In this document: positions 35,344-45,904 of the stretch, in pieces
How positions within the stretch are numbered: position 1 is the stretch's first letter
Layout of the letters: the number at the start of each line of letters is the position of its first letter
Origin: Athripsodes cinereus
Taxonomy: Eukaryota > Arthropoda > Insecta > Trichoptera > Leptoceridae
Assembly: GCA_947579605.1 (NCBI GenBank)
Contig: OX388319.1
Location: 3,782,001-3,846,000, forward strand
Reading direction: 5' to 3'
DNA: 64,000 nt
Translations under genes and position numbers: made by a program
The notes under the pieces: model-generated
Told to the model about the DNA's origin: nothing
Databases searched by the model: none
The model's input: only the letters and a program-made list of their open reading frames with translations

Positions 35344-35424
35344 ATGGCGCTAACTAAAAGACGGTGTAACGAGCGCGAAACTTTTAGGTTCGTAGAATTA
35401 TACGAAGCGGACAAAGTGCTGTGA
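35344..35424 (+). pseudogene. Truncated MADF/Myb-like protein of the Harbinger element
   Basis: ATG opens a 26-codon frame with ETFRFVELYEADKVL, then TGA. The FVELY...KVL spacing matches the first helix of MADF domains, where a Trp-Asp usually follows; here a stop sits at that position. PIF/Harbinger elements encode a MADF/Myb-like partner of the transposase, so the position fits. Only the start survives. Confidence 0.5.
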
Positions 35425-35816
35425 AAAATTAAAATGAGCGATTTATGTTTTGTTTAATGAATTTGATGAACTCATTTCATGTTTTATTTTCTTTTCTACA
35501 GATTTGTAAGCACACCGATATACTTGAAGCATTCGTATACTGCGTTGACCAGATATTGATGTAATGTCTCATTTTGTAGTATTTATGTGAAATGACTGTT
35601 TTGCTAGATTAATAAATAAAATAATAAGAATAATAAAAATTAAATGAAATAATTAATTTATTATTAAATAATAAAAATTAATATTTCTTTCAAATAAATA
35701 ATATTTTTAACTTAAATTATTAAATACGTTAAGTAATATTTTTTCAAAAGTTATTTATTTAAACATTTCACAAGTACATTTTTTCATTTTATATTATAGT
35801 ATTTCAGATTCCGTAG

Positions 35817-36056
35817 AGCACCCGGTAAAGAATTGGTCTCCTACTCTTTTCCATAAGTTTTCAAGTGTCCTGTAAAAAGTAGGTGTTCGAAATAATTAAG
35901 ACTTTTACATCTTAAATTCAGCGATGAGGTTTGCCACCCATCCTGAATGTTTTGATTTTATATTGGCACAGAGAAGACAGCATGAATATTTATTATATGC
36001 AGCTGGTCTGCTGGCTACCCCACTTGTGGGATATGCCGTGATGGTAAAGTTTGTAG
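35817..36056 (+). repeat. Family A retroposon nested in the Harbinger element
   Basis: Near full length: GAGCACCCGGTAAAGAATTG, TAAGTTTTCAAGTGTCCTGT, GCGATGAGGTTTGCCACCCA, GCTGGCTACCCCACTTGTGG, ending GATATGCCGTGATGGTA and a TAGTAGTGG tail. Confidence 0.85.
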
Positions 36057-37139
36057 TAGTGGTACAGTAGTTTAAATAATATAATATAGAGCAAATTTTT
36101 TAATTGTTCGCTACTGAATCCCAAATTATTTTTAAAAGTATTTATATCTTCCTTTTCTACTTCTCAAATTAAAGTCATCACATCCGAGTCCAAATATTTT
36201 CATGGTTCAATTTTTCCGCTACAATTTCTACGCCTCGCAGCCAGAGATCAGTCGTCGTTATCTTGATTGCGCGAGACACAAATGCTACTTGGATGGAAAT
36301 TTGAACTTGTAGTGTAAACCGGCATCCAAGTGCACTATGATGCGATCTACTTGTACAAGTACACTTGGTCCAAGTGTACTTCGATAGTGTAAACCCGGCT
36401 TAAGGTATCCCATATTTTAGCAACAAAAACTAATGTGCAGTTCCAGTTTGACATTTTAATTATTACTATTTGAAATAGCGGAGTCGGAGTGGTGTGTCCA
36501 GTATTTTATTACCTGGAATTTCGTTTTATTAATATAAACGACATATCTATCATGTTTTATAAATAGTATAACATTCAGCAGACCATTTCAATATAATTAT
36601 TACGCTTATTTGTGTAGGATAAAGGTGGTGATTGTGAAAATATTCTTCGTCTTGTGAAGTGTAATTGATTGTTGTTTTTTCGAAAATTTTTAACTACAAT
36701 ATTTAATTGAGTGTAATCATTAGAATCTAATCAAAAGTCAAGGTTAGTATATTTTCATCTTTGTCATTAAATCATCGATTATTATTATTTACGTGTAATT
36801 TATACATTTGCTTTTTTGTTTTGTAAAAGTGACTTTTATTAAATTCATAATTGGTCAAATTATTTCTTAATTTATTCGCAAGACATTCATTTTTACATGC
36901 ATAATTCATATTAATCTTTGGAGAGCATAAATAGTGATATTGGTGAAAAATTATAAAGGTGTGAGTGCTGTACCTATTGTTTTTATCTTCAAAGAGGACA
37001 AAGTGTTATAATTAGTTAATTAAAAATATTGATTTACCTACACTTTCGAGTATTTCCTTTTTGTTTATAGTGTTGGTACACAAATAGTAGAACTCAATAA
37101 TTCCAAAGAACTCTAAATTGAAACAAGCATTTAACAACC

Positions 37140-37232
37140 CTAGAGAGACATCTTTGGACTTATGATATCACTGATTACTTATGTCGACAATCGATTGATA
37201 ATGACCTCATAAGTGGAAAGATGTCTCTCTAG
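37140..37232. mobile_element. 93-bp foldback MITE
   Basis: CTAGAGAGACATCTTT at the left is exactly mirrored by AAAGATGTCTCTCTAG at the right. The complementarity extends to 26 bp with two mismatches. Confidence 0.65.
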
Positions 37233-37384
37233 CATATTGTTTAATCTATAATAACAGGAAATGGTAGTTTCAATTTATCCAATTATTTTATTTTTATCAA
37301 AGCAAATTATCTGAGTTAATTTTCTTACAAAAAAATGCTGTCTAGAATAAGTTTTTCTTTTCGTTTTAAATATATAAATAATAT

Positions 37385-38150
37385 AGGGAACTAATTATTT
37401 GATTGGCTATTAATCCATTCGTTCGGAAAGAAAAAATCAGCATTTAAGTCATTTGCGCAGCAAACAATGTTTTCATCGGCAATAAATAAAAAATAATCGC
37501 AACACTTGTTTTACAAACAAACTTGGTTATATCAGCAAATTAACAAATTTTAACAGCTTAATAAATAATCGCACAACAAAATAATTAATTGACCAGCAGA
37601 ATTGTTATTTGAGCAGCAGAATTATTATTTGACCGGCAGAAAATATTAGATAAACAATATTTTTCACACACCGATTTACCTTCGGATCCACATGAAGTTT
37701 TTGTGATTTCTTACCAAATTAATGATGACTACGAAAATAATGCCAGTTTCCGCTTTGCTATATTAACGAAATATCTAACTGAAATGACGAAAAACGCTAG
37801 AATCATTGCTAGATGCTACATATAAAATCTCATTAAAAGATGCTACATACAAAGATTTATTATTTGAACAAGATTAAAAATTTAGCTTTCACAGTTTAAT
37901 TAAAATTAGCTCACAGTTTGCTGCTCATTTATTTATTTTGCTGCACAAATAATCATTATGCTGGTCAAATAATAATTTTGCTGGTCGATTAAATTTAGAG
38001 TTTTACAATATCATATTATTTGCAATACAAATATAATTTTCTCGCTGGGCATAAGTAGCATATCAAAATGATATATTTGTCGACAGAATACATTTTTCTG
38101 CTGAACAAAACTTCAATATTATGCTGATCGTTTAAATGATAGCCAATAAT
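37385..38150. mobile_element. Element built of inverted GACCAGCA / TGCTGGTC repeats
   Basis: The left half carries repeated direct motifs (AATTGACCAGCAGAATTGTT, TTGAGCAGCAGAATTATTAT, TTGACCGGCAGAA). The right half carries their inverse (ATGCTGGTCAAATAATAATT, TTGCTGGTCGATTAAATTT). The outermost edges are GATTGGCTATTA and GATAGCCAATAATA, also inverted. No ORF. I see a foldback element with multiple subterminal repeats; the class is uncertain. Confidence 0.5.
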
Positions 38151-38284
38151 ATATCTATCTTTGAACTGTGTTTGTGGTTTACCAAAGACTTCGTTACATC
38201 TCTAATACTTATTTAACTTATTTATACTTATTTAATTAATATTATTTATTTAATTTAACTTATTAAACTAATTTAATTTTATAT

Positions 38285-38420
38285 TTTGTGGCACGTGGTT
38301 CGATACCAGGTGCTGGCAAACTCCCCTTACACAACACAAGCTTTTAGTAGCTTACTGTGAAAGGTGTATAAGGTTGTATTTGGGTTTATAACAAAAACCC
38401 AGATATATCTTTTTAAAAAA
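38285..38420 (+). repeat. Family B SINE, head truncated
   Basis: Begins around GGCACGTGGTTCGATACCAG (B-box) and runs through AAGCTTTTAGTAGCTTACTG, GGTGTATAAGGTTGTATTTG, AACCCAGATATATCTTTTTA, ending in poly(A). Confidence 0.75.
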
Positions 38421-39076
38421 AAAATTACTTAAAATAATTAAACATCAAACATATTGTGTCCAAAATTTACAGTATAATGCATTTGTCAACATATATTTAT
38501 GAAGATTAATAGATATTTAAAGACATACAGGATGAATGGAGTGTTTCAATGCTGAATTTGAGATAGTATTATTGTATATGAATTGTAAAATTCAGTGACA
38601 TTTCATTTTTAATCAGCTGTTTTATACTCAATCGTACCTTGTGTATATTTTACATCAATATTTAGATTAGTTTGAAGATATGGCAATTTATGAATGTACT
38701 TTTCTATAATATAGTTTGTAGTCAATGCTCAATAAAGAATGAATAAATAAGAAATAAATATAATCAATTATTTCGTTAAAGAAGCCATTACCTGATAAAA
38801 AGACAAAGCATAAGGTGTGTAGTAGATTCTAATATCTTGTTGTCGGATAATGTTAATCTGGATATCAAAAACTAATATACTCATGCAGATAAGATAACAT
38901 TGTCTAGGAAGTTGTCATTGCTTGCGGGCTTATTGATTGTTCTAAAAGGAGACCGTGCACCCCCAATAATTTTACCTGTTGTTAAATGAATTAACTTAAT
39001 TTAGAAATACAGTTCAACTCATCCATCTAGTGTTCTTAATGGAAGTTTATTATCAAAAGAAGATATAATGACACAC

Positions 39077-39233
39077 AATATTTAGTAATTCAACTGTGAA
39101 TTAATTATATTTACATTCCGACTTTCATGTGCTTCCACTCGCAGCTTTACATTTGACTGATGATGAGAACAGTAAGTTCTTGAAAGCCAGCCAGCAAATA
39201 TAATAAAATCTCACGGAGAAATTACTAAATATT
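39077..39233 (+). repeat. Inverted-repeat unit with the best hammerhead-like core
   Basis: 14-bp perfect flanks (39077-39090 and 39220-39233, AATATTTAGTAATT) enclose CTGATGA (39157-39163), one T, a six-pair hairpin (GAGAAC/GTTCTT with loop AGTAA, one G-T pair) and GAAA (39182-39185). Same layout as 153-175 and 44500-44526. Confidence 0.55.
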
Positions 39234-39807
39234 AAGTTAAGAGATTGTGTTTGTATGTGGTGATGAGTGTATTTCATCGCGCCCAAAATGTAACTTAGGA
39301 TTTGCGAAATAGTCTTTTTACAAGATAACCAAATAAAGCAGAATAAATTAATAATTTTATTATTCCTAATAATGGAATTACAAAACTTTGCCCTTTATTA
39401 CATTTTAATAATGTAGAATGAAATGATTTTATTATGAAAAAGTTGATATAAATTAGATAAAGTGATAATCTCTTGCTCTGTTTATTCGAGAGGCATGTAA
39501 CAAAATGTCCTGATCCTTAGTTTCGCCCCTATAAACAACATTCTACTTTTGGAACTAATGATAATTTAATAATGCGCCTTTGCGATAAACTCACCCTCTG
39601 TATATTGATTGTATTTAATTTGAATGTCTACCTTTTATGTAATTATTTTTAATCAACAATCACTATTAGGTCTAAAACAATACCTTGCTTACGCATAGAC
39701 AAAGTTACATTATTTTTGCTTTTTTTATGGAATTTAATGTTACAGTTTATTGAGATTAACGAAAGTTTGTTGATTTTTACAATTTACTCAATTTATTAAG
39801 ATTAACA

Positions 39808-39958
39808 GAGCCCGTAGACAATTTGTACTTGGCGATCGCCTACAAACGAATTTTCGTCAATAACTGCAACAATAACGCATAATTATACGGTACGTGTAGG
39901 TAGATTGTCGAAAAGTTCGCCAGTAGACGATCGCTAAGTACAAATTGTCTACGGGCTC
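39808..39958. mobile_element. Family C foldback MITE
   Basis: GAGCCCGTAGACAATTTGTA at the left is exactly mirrored by TACAAATTGTCTACGGGCTC at the right, with inner GGCGATCGCCTACAAACGAA. The most intact of three family C copies. Confidence 0.75.
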
Positions 39959-39959
39959 A

Positions 39960-41695
39960 GAAGTTTGTTGATTTTTACAGTTTATTCAATTTTTTGAAAT
40001 TAAGAAATTTGTATTTTTTTACTACAGACAATTTATCCCATTTTAATGGTACTAGTATTTTTGTTATTCTATTTCAAGACCCTCTAAAAAATAAAAATAT
40101 TTATTGAACTTGTGGTTATACATTATTAAATAATATGTTTCAAGCAAACCACAATATTTTTATACAAGCTTATAAATATCAGATATCAATAAATTGATTT
40201 CTACTACATGACCCAGTTGTAGTCTGAATGATTGATAACAGCAAATACATTAAAGCCCGTAGCATTAATGTGCCTTTTTAAGAAATACTTCCAATGAAAT
40301 ATCTGTCTTTACAATTCTAAGTTAATGTGCTCCAAGGCGATAGAAAAATAAATAAATAAAATTTCATAGGTGTATCAGTGCAGTAAAGAAAATAGATATT
40401 TTATTTTAAAAGAAATGCCAAGAGATGGGTTTTTCACATTTGCGATCTCTTCCAACTAACCCAAAAAAATAACAACATAACTCTCTCACATGGCATCTTT
40501 TACAAATGTGGTAGACGGTGGATTAACTGCATATTATAATGAACACGTAGATCATTCTCTCCATACTAATATTTTATTAGCTGGTAGACCTATTATGAAA
40601 AATATGAAACTTCCTTCACATTACTTTTCTGGAGTTGTCTCCAGTTAAAGCAAAGCCTGTAATCCCAAACGTTTTACGAAGTTAAGGATTTTGAAGAGAT
40701 CACGAGTGAGAATGACTTCACTCCTACGCAGCCTTTACCTATCATATAAAATAAAGACATTTTAAATGGGTGGAATATTATGTCATCAAAGATTTGACGT
40801 TATTATTTTTTATGTGTAGATAATATCATTAATATCTATCAATATTACGCAAGGTTCCCAAACTACGCTTATGCAAACGCGTATAATAATTAATATATTT
40901 ATCGCCTTTGACAGCAAAAACCTTAAAACCATTTAGCACTTAATGTTTTCCTTATCAAAGGTCTACCACGGTACCAGCATAAATGCAATAGATTTTTCTA
41001 ATAACTCAATGTAGATCTATAGTTATTGTGTATTGGTTACATGATATGTTGAAGGTAATGGCGTGTTTTCCATATATGCATAAAGCACCGCATGCTTAGC
41101 AAATAAACTGGAGCCTGACTTTGTTATTTATTTATCTATGACAAAAACCTTTTTAGTGATCACTCCGGATGATCCTCCAAAATGAAAAGGTGTGAACAAG
41201 CCTTTCATCAATAGTAATCACTAGCAATGACGGAAGAAAGCGTAATCGCTTTTGAACAAGTGTGAACAGATTTGACACTAACAATCTGGATGATCATCCA
41301 AAGTAAAGCAATGTGAATGCTATTTAATTTAACTATTGGGCGGCGTCATATATGCTACATGCTTACAAACAAACCTAAATATTTATTGTAAATTCCTCTG
41401 GTCATTCATAGAGGAGTTGTTTGTACATGGCCCCAAGCATTAAATTAGATGTAGATTGTACCTAATTAGGTAAATAGATGTTACGTGTATGTGTTAGTCT
41501 GTATGAAACATCACATAATGAGGTTACATGTTTTGCAGACACAATTTAACCTCTGTGTTATAGTATAATAATCAAGTCTCGATAATTTGAACGAACTAGG
41601 ATCAAGGATAAAAATGTATTTCGGAAAATTTTTTACAAAGGAAATTGAAACCTTTATTTAGGTACTTATGCAATTCTAACTATATTAAACGAAGC
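39960..41695. other. Intergenic AT-rich stretch, nothing identifiable
   Basis: No ORF with domain signature. 41160-41300 holds an imperfect inverted pair around GATCACTCCGGATGATCCTC and GATGATCATCC that may be an old MITE. Confidence 0.3.
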
Positions 41696-41696
41696 A

Positions 41697-41960
41697 TATA
41701 TTAACTAAGGTGGAGGAAGAGGGTGTATTTATCTGAAAGATGTCCAAGAACTATACTTGGCTTAACCTACTGCTACTACTATACCATAACGGCATATCCC
41801 ACAAGTGGGGTACCCAGCAGAGCAGCTGCATATAATAAACATGCAAGCTGTCCTTGGCTTGACCTAGTGGATTAAAATTTCAAGGACTAGCACATATTGA
41901 GTAAGAGAAATTGGAGTGTATGTATGAGAAACTGAATGAATGTCGAGGAAGAAAATGAAG
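41697..41960 (+). pseudogene. RTE-like RT fragment split by a family A insertion
   Basis: GTGTATTTATCTGAAAGATG, TCCAAGAACT and TGAGTAAGAGAAATTGG, GTATGAGAAACTGAATGAAT, GAGGAAG follow the nucleotide order of the fragment at 474-968. It is interrupted at 41770-41852. Confidence 0.65.
41770..41852 (-). repeat. Family A insertion with 14-bp target-site duplication
   Basis: The 83-bp insert (CTGCTACTACTATACCATAA ... ATGCAAGCTGTC) is flanked by CTTGGCTTAACCTA (41756-41769) and CTTGGCTTGACCTA (41853-41866), one mismatch. The 5' part of the element is missing, as in a 5'-truncated retroposition. Confidence 0.8.
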
Positions 41961-41964
41961 TATG

Positions 41965-42130
41965 AAGTCCCAGGTTCGATTCCCATTCAGGACAAGATGA
42001 AAAATAACATTTTTGAAATTGTTCTGGGTCTGGATGTTACATGTATATAATTATGTTTAGTGCATTGTACAATTATGAGTGTATCGTCGCATGATTCATA
42101 TCTTAATTTGGGACTATCACGCGTGATTGC
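41965..42130 (+). repeat. tRNA-like SINE fragment
   Basis: CCCAGGTTCGATTCCCATTC is a clean B-box. It is followed by a body (TTGTTCTGGGTCTGGATGTT, ACATGTATATAATTATGTTT) shared with 57625-57740. Confidence 0.5.
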
Positions 42131-42234
42131 GGGACCACGCAATTGTTGGATTTGGTTTTTTGATGGATAAATTTTAATTCATAGACAATCAAAAAAAAAT
42201 ATTTCAAACATCCTCTTGCAAAGCAATCACTTGT

Positions 42235-42320
42235 ATTGTAAACATAAAATAAATTGGGATTCGAACCATGGACCTTCAGATTATGTCAGACTCTACTACC
42301 GAGCTTAGGATCACCTCATC
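42235..42320 (-). repeat. tRNA-like SINE head
   Basis: On the minus strand: GCTCGGTAGTAGAGTCTGAC (A-box region) and CATGGTTCGAATCCCAATTT (B-box), about 40 bases apart. The acceptor stem does not close, so a SINE head is more likely than a tRNA gene. Confidence 0.5.
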
Positions 42321-42917
42321 ATAATATAATAATAACATTTAAATTATTCTCAACCATAGTATTGTCTTACACAGTTAAAAACTGGATGCAAAATTTTATT
42401 GGCTGCATGATCGATTTTTTTCTTTGAATCACCTATCTACATATTACATCTTTGTTCTCAACAGACACAGTTTGCACGTGACATTTAATATCGTAATAGA
42501 GTCACCTACATACATACGTATTGTATTATTAGTGTTATTACATTATTTTATTAATGTACTCATTTTTATGAGTGTACCTGTTGTACCAAGTTGGTTGTTA
42601 TCTAATCTGTGTAATAAGAAACAATATATGAACTTGTACACTGTATACACTGCTTATTATATTGTTGTATTACAAGATTGTAAATGCTTCATTGCAATGT
42701 TTTTTACACTTAGTGGTTATTGCATCATTCATATGACGTTGTACTTGAAAATAATACTTAAGAGATTCACATGCAAAAGCGCATAGATCCTAGGACATTG
42801 AAACTGACAAAACATCACATTTCCGTTTCTATTTTAGAGTTTTTGACGCTGAATCAGTTTTTTTCGGAACTGATTTACTCGAGAAAATAGAGGTAGATTT
42901 TCATTATATATATTTAG

Positions 42918-43880
42918 TTACAATCCATTGGATTGGTCTGCAACGAGTTTGGTTTTTCTTCTCCATTCCTCCCTATTCTCAGCCAGTCTTTTAAGCTCTA
43001 CGTATGAGCCACAGTTCATGTCCCTCTTCAGTTGGTCCATATATGCGTCTCTTGGTCGGCCTCTGCCATTTGTTCCCTCGGTCTTACCCTCCGCGATGGC
43101 GATGAGTAGTCCTGGGTGCCTGATGTTGTGGCCAATCCAGTTAGCTCGTTGTTGGCTGATTCTCTTAAGGAGTTGCCTTTTTTCGCCTACCCTGGTTAAG
43201 ACTTCTTCGTTTTCGACGTGCTCCGACCAATGGATCTTAAGCATGCGTCTGTAGCACCACATCTCAAAGGCCGCCAACCGTCCGCTTTCACTCTTGCTGA
43301 TGGTCCATGTCTCACAACCATAAAGCAGAATGCTCCATACAAAGGCTTTAGTAAGGTTCTTCCTTACGCTTAAGTCGATATTTGGGGATTCCAATATCTT
43401 CGATTTTTTGTTGAAGGCAATCCTTGCCTGGTTTATTCTGCTTAAAATTTCTGCTTTGGAGCGTCCATCCTGGTTTATTCTGCTGCCCAGGTACACGAAT
43501 TCACTTACTTGTTTGATGCTCACTCCATTTAATGCAATGTTCGCAGTCGCTTCCTCTCTTCCAACGACCATACATTTTGTTTTTTCTTTATTTATTTTCA
43601 TGTTGTACTTTGACAACAGTATACTTTCCAATTTTCCTAAAGCTTCGTTCAGCTCCATCTCGGAGTCTGCGAGCAGTGCTATGTCGTCAGCATATCTTAT
43701 CATGTCGACCTTTTTCCCATTTATTTTTACTCCTGTCCAGTTCTTCATTTCTTCTCTCAGTTCATCAATGGCTCGCTGTATATAGCAGTTAAAGAGAGCT
43801 GGCGACATTGAGCATCCTTGTCTTACGCCTTGTTCGACCCTTGCTTCTGCACAGCTCTCTCCGCTTTTAATCACAGCCAT
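42918..43880 (-). pseudogene. 5'-truncated RTE-like reverse transcriptase, 320 codons open
   Basis: The minus frame starts inside the RT domain: RVEQGVRQGCSMSPALFN (motif B), then IRYADDIALLAD (catalytic YADD), MKINKEKTKCMVV, FVYLGSRINQDG, the C-terminal LLYGCETWTI segment, and a NGRGRPRDAYMDQL tail. The endonuclease and N-terminal RT motifs are missing and nothing upstream continues the frame, so it is a dead 5'-truncated LINE of the RTE/BovB type. The remaining frame has no stops, implying fairly recent insertion. No host function is suggested. Confidence 0.85.
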
Positions 43881-44100
43881 TTCATTCTAAAATTCACCAG
43901 CGAAAATAAAAATGGATCTATGTTCCTTTACATGTGAACCCCTGAATTTGATTTGCAATATGTAAAATATCTGTACGCCGTGCCGGGGCGAAACTACACT
44001 ATCTCAATGGACGCCATTTTTCAATATGGGCGTACAAAGTTTTTTCAATGAAATTATATTTGCTTCTGACATGTTAGTTATCATGAGATTACTCTTAAAA

Positions 44101-44390
44101 ATAATTGTGAATGATAGCTATTCATCATGTCTCACACTTTTTTCAAAAAAAAATCACAATATTGCATTAAATTGGTGTCGTTTTGCTTTAACAAAATAAT
44201 TGTGAATGATAGCTATTCATCATGTCTCACACTTTTTTCAAAAAAAAATCACAATATTGCATTAAATTGGTATCGTTTTGCTTTAACAAAATAATTGTGA
44301 ATGATAGCTATTCATCATGTCTCACACTTTTTTCAAAAAAAAATCACAATATTGCATTAAATTGGTGTCGTTTTGCTTTAACAAAATAAT
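44101..44390 (-). repeat. Three 95-bp tandem repeats
   Basis: Units start at 44101, 44196 and 44291 with ATAATTGTGAATGATAGCTA, and a partial fourth starts at 44386. They are almost identical and abut the 3' side of the Penelope-like element on the minus strand. Confidence 0.9.
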
Positions 44391-44499
44391 TTTTTATTGT
44401 TTCGTGATTAACACTGTGGAATTCCATATTTATTATTAATTTATATTAAAAGAAACTTTGTATTTTCCACTAGAATAATTTCAATTATAGTCAAAACGT

Positions 44500-44526
44500 T
44501 TTCGGAACTACTTGTTCCATCATCAG
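44500..44526 (-). ncRNA. Hammerhead-ribozyme-like core of the Penelope-like element
   Basis: Minus strand: CTGATGA (44526-44520), T, GGAAC/GTTCC hairpin with loop AAGTA, GAAA (44503-44500), then ACGTTTTGAC. Penelope-like elements are known to carry hammerhead motifs in their terminal repeats. The extra U between CUGAUGA and the stem departs from the standard core, so activity is unproven. Confidence 0.4.
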
Positions 44527-44561
44527 TAACAATACTAAACATAAATTAGTTTCAAGGACAG

Positions 44562-45089
44562 TCAATGTTGGGGTGAAGTTGAAGGAGTGGTGGGCGGGGG
44601 CAGGGGTGGAGTATAAAGAAGCATAGACAAGAGTGGAGATGATATGGGTGGAATTTGGATATTTATAATGTTTTCATTCTTTATGCACCAATTATTTATT
44701 TCCAATGACTCCAATATATCCAACTTTCTTCCTTTGTCACAGTTATGAATCAATTCTATGTTATCCATTCCAAAGGTGTGTCCCGTATCTCTCGAATGTT
44801 CAGCTATTTCACTGTTAGTTGTCATATTTTTCACTGCCTTTTCATGCTCTTTAAAACGTTGTTCAATCTTTCTTCCACTTTGACCTATGTAGGCTGCGTC
44901 ACAATCTCTGCACTTTATTTTGTAAACTCCACTTTTTTGTAGGGTAGGTACTTTAGATTTATTATTCAATAAGTATTTTCTAATAGTGTTGTTGGTATAA
45001 TATGTTGGTCTAAAATCATTTCCGCATTTACGGAATAAAACTTTCCTTTTAACCCAGTTTTGTTTTGCCCCCAATTTTTTTGCACACAT
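44562..45089 (-). pseudogene. GIY-YIG endonuclease domain of a Penelope-like element
   Basis: 175 codons. Residues ~54-90 hold GVYKIKCRDCDAAYIGQSGR, the GIY-YIG core with the extra Cys pair typical of Penelope-like endonucleases. This is followed by the catalytic-region Arg/His (KIEQRFKEHEKA), an HSRDTGH zinc-type motif, and LEINNWCIK with the acidic metal-binding residue. A Pro/Thr/Ser-rich tail follows. In intact elements this domain sits behind an RT; here the RT is gone, so the frame is a fragment. The ATG at 45089 is not the native start. Confidence 0.8.
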
Positions 45090-45099
45090 TTATGATACT

Positions 45100-45262
45100 T
45101 TTTTTTTTTTTTGAATAAGATATATCTGGACTTTGTTATAAATCCAAATACAACTTTATACGCCTTTCACACTAAGCTAAAAGCTTGTGCCGTGAAAGGG
45201 GAGTTTGCCGGCACCTGGGATCGAACCACGGACCCCTTGTTCTGAAGGCCGAGACCTATTTA
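45100..45262 (-). repeat. Family B SINE, near full length
   Basis: Poly(T)/AAGATATATCTGGACTTTG on one side, and CCGGCACCTGGGATCGAACC (B-box complement) and CGGACCCCTTGTTCTGAAGG on the other, so it points to the minus strand. It abuts the broken 5' end of the Penelope-like element. Confidence 0.75.
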
Positions 45263-45904
45263 TAAACTTTGTTTATTTAAACTAAGTTCATTTATCACTA
45301 TCATTGCCATGCATTATAAAGACGAAGTAAGCTGATGGAGTGTTTGAACCATGGATTTTTCATTAGAAATCCATCACTCTATTGTCAGACTTCGATTTTA
45401 AACTCAATTCCAGCTGTCTACAGTCTTCTTCATCACAGAAAAATACTTGTTTTATTACAATTACAGAAAAATACAGTTTTTTATTTTTGGTCTGTTTTTA
45501 AAATTTTTGATTTTTCTTATTTTTTTTTGTATTGTTATATCATATATTTTGGAAGTGTGAATGTGTTTGTGTGAATGAATGTATTATGTGTGCGAAATTG
45601 GGTGAATGGATGTATTGTGTGTAAGATTTTCTATAATTGTCTTGCGTGTTATTGCTGAAGTGTGCACTGTTTGGATGTAAGACTATTGGAATGTTTTTGT
45701 CGCTTACATGTTTATATTTATATCTCTTTCATCTGTTGTGTACCATGTACCATGTAAAATAAAAAATAAAATAAAATACAAAAAAAACAAATATTTTATA
45801 TTTATTTAAATATCAGTAAACCAGTCATAAAGTCTCCGTTTCGGTAATTTTTTTACACCGTTGTTAATGTTATTGACTTAAAATATATTATTTGCTTGTT
45901 ACAG

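Larger units (their letters stand above)
35165..36400. mobile_element. Harbinger-type DNA transposon with TAA target duplication
   Basis: The left end AGCAGGGTTTACACTATC mirrors the right end GATAGTGTAAACCCGGCT, each bordered outside by TAA (35162-35164, 36401-36403). A 3-bp TWA duplication is the PIF/Harbinger hallmark. The subterminal DNA is packed with CCAAGT/ACTTGG motifs and three exact copies of the palindrome ACTTGTACAAGT (35190, 35260, 36349); inverted copies of GTGTAAAC recur inside both ends. A remnant of a MADF-like frame is at 35344, and a family A copy is inserted at 35817-36056. Confidence 0.75.
44400..45100 (-). mobile_element. 5'-truncated Penelope-like element
   Basis: The minus strand carries the GIY-YIG endonuclease frame (45089-44562), a short 3' region with a hammerhead-like core (44526-44500) and TTTGACTATAATTGAAATTA, ending near the 95-bp tandem array. 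The RT domain is lost at about 45100, where a family B SINE begins. Confidence 0.75.

Noticed and set aside
36480..36745. Possible first noncoding exon of the 5-phosphatase gene (TATAAATAG near 36558, donor-like AAG|GTTAGT near 36742)
   Set aside because: TATA-to-initiator spacing is wrong and nothing ties it to the exon at 45905; left unassigned.
42235..42320. tRNA gene
   Set aside because: A- and B-boxes are present but the acceptor and anticodon stems do not form; treated as a SINE head.
42424..42786. 120-codon plus-strand ORF
   Set aside because: Hydrophobic, AT-driven composition, no motif, no splice or promoter context; likely chance.
43330..43785. Plus-strand ORFs opposite the RT frame
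   Set aside because: Antisense shadows of the 42918-43880 reverse transcriptase.
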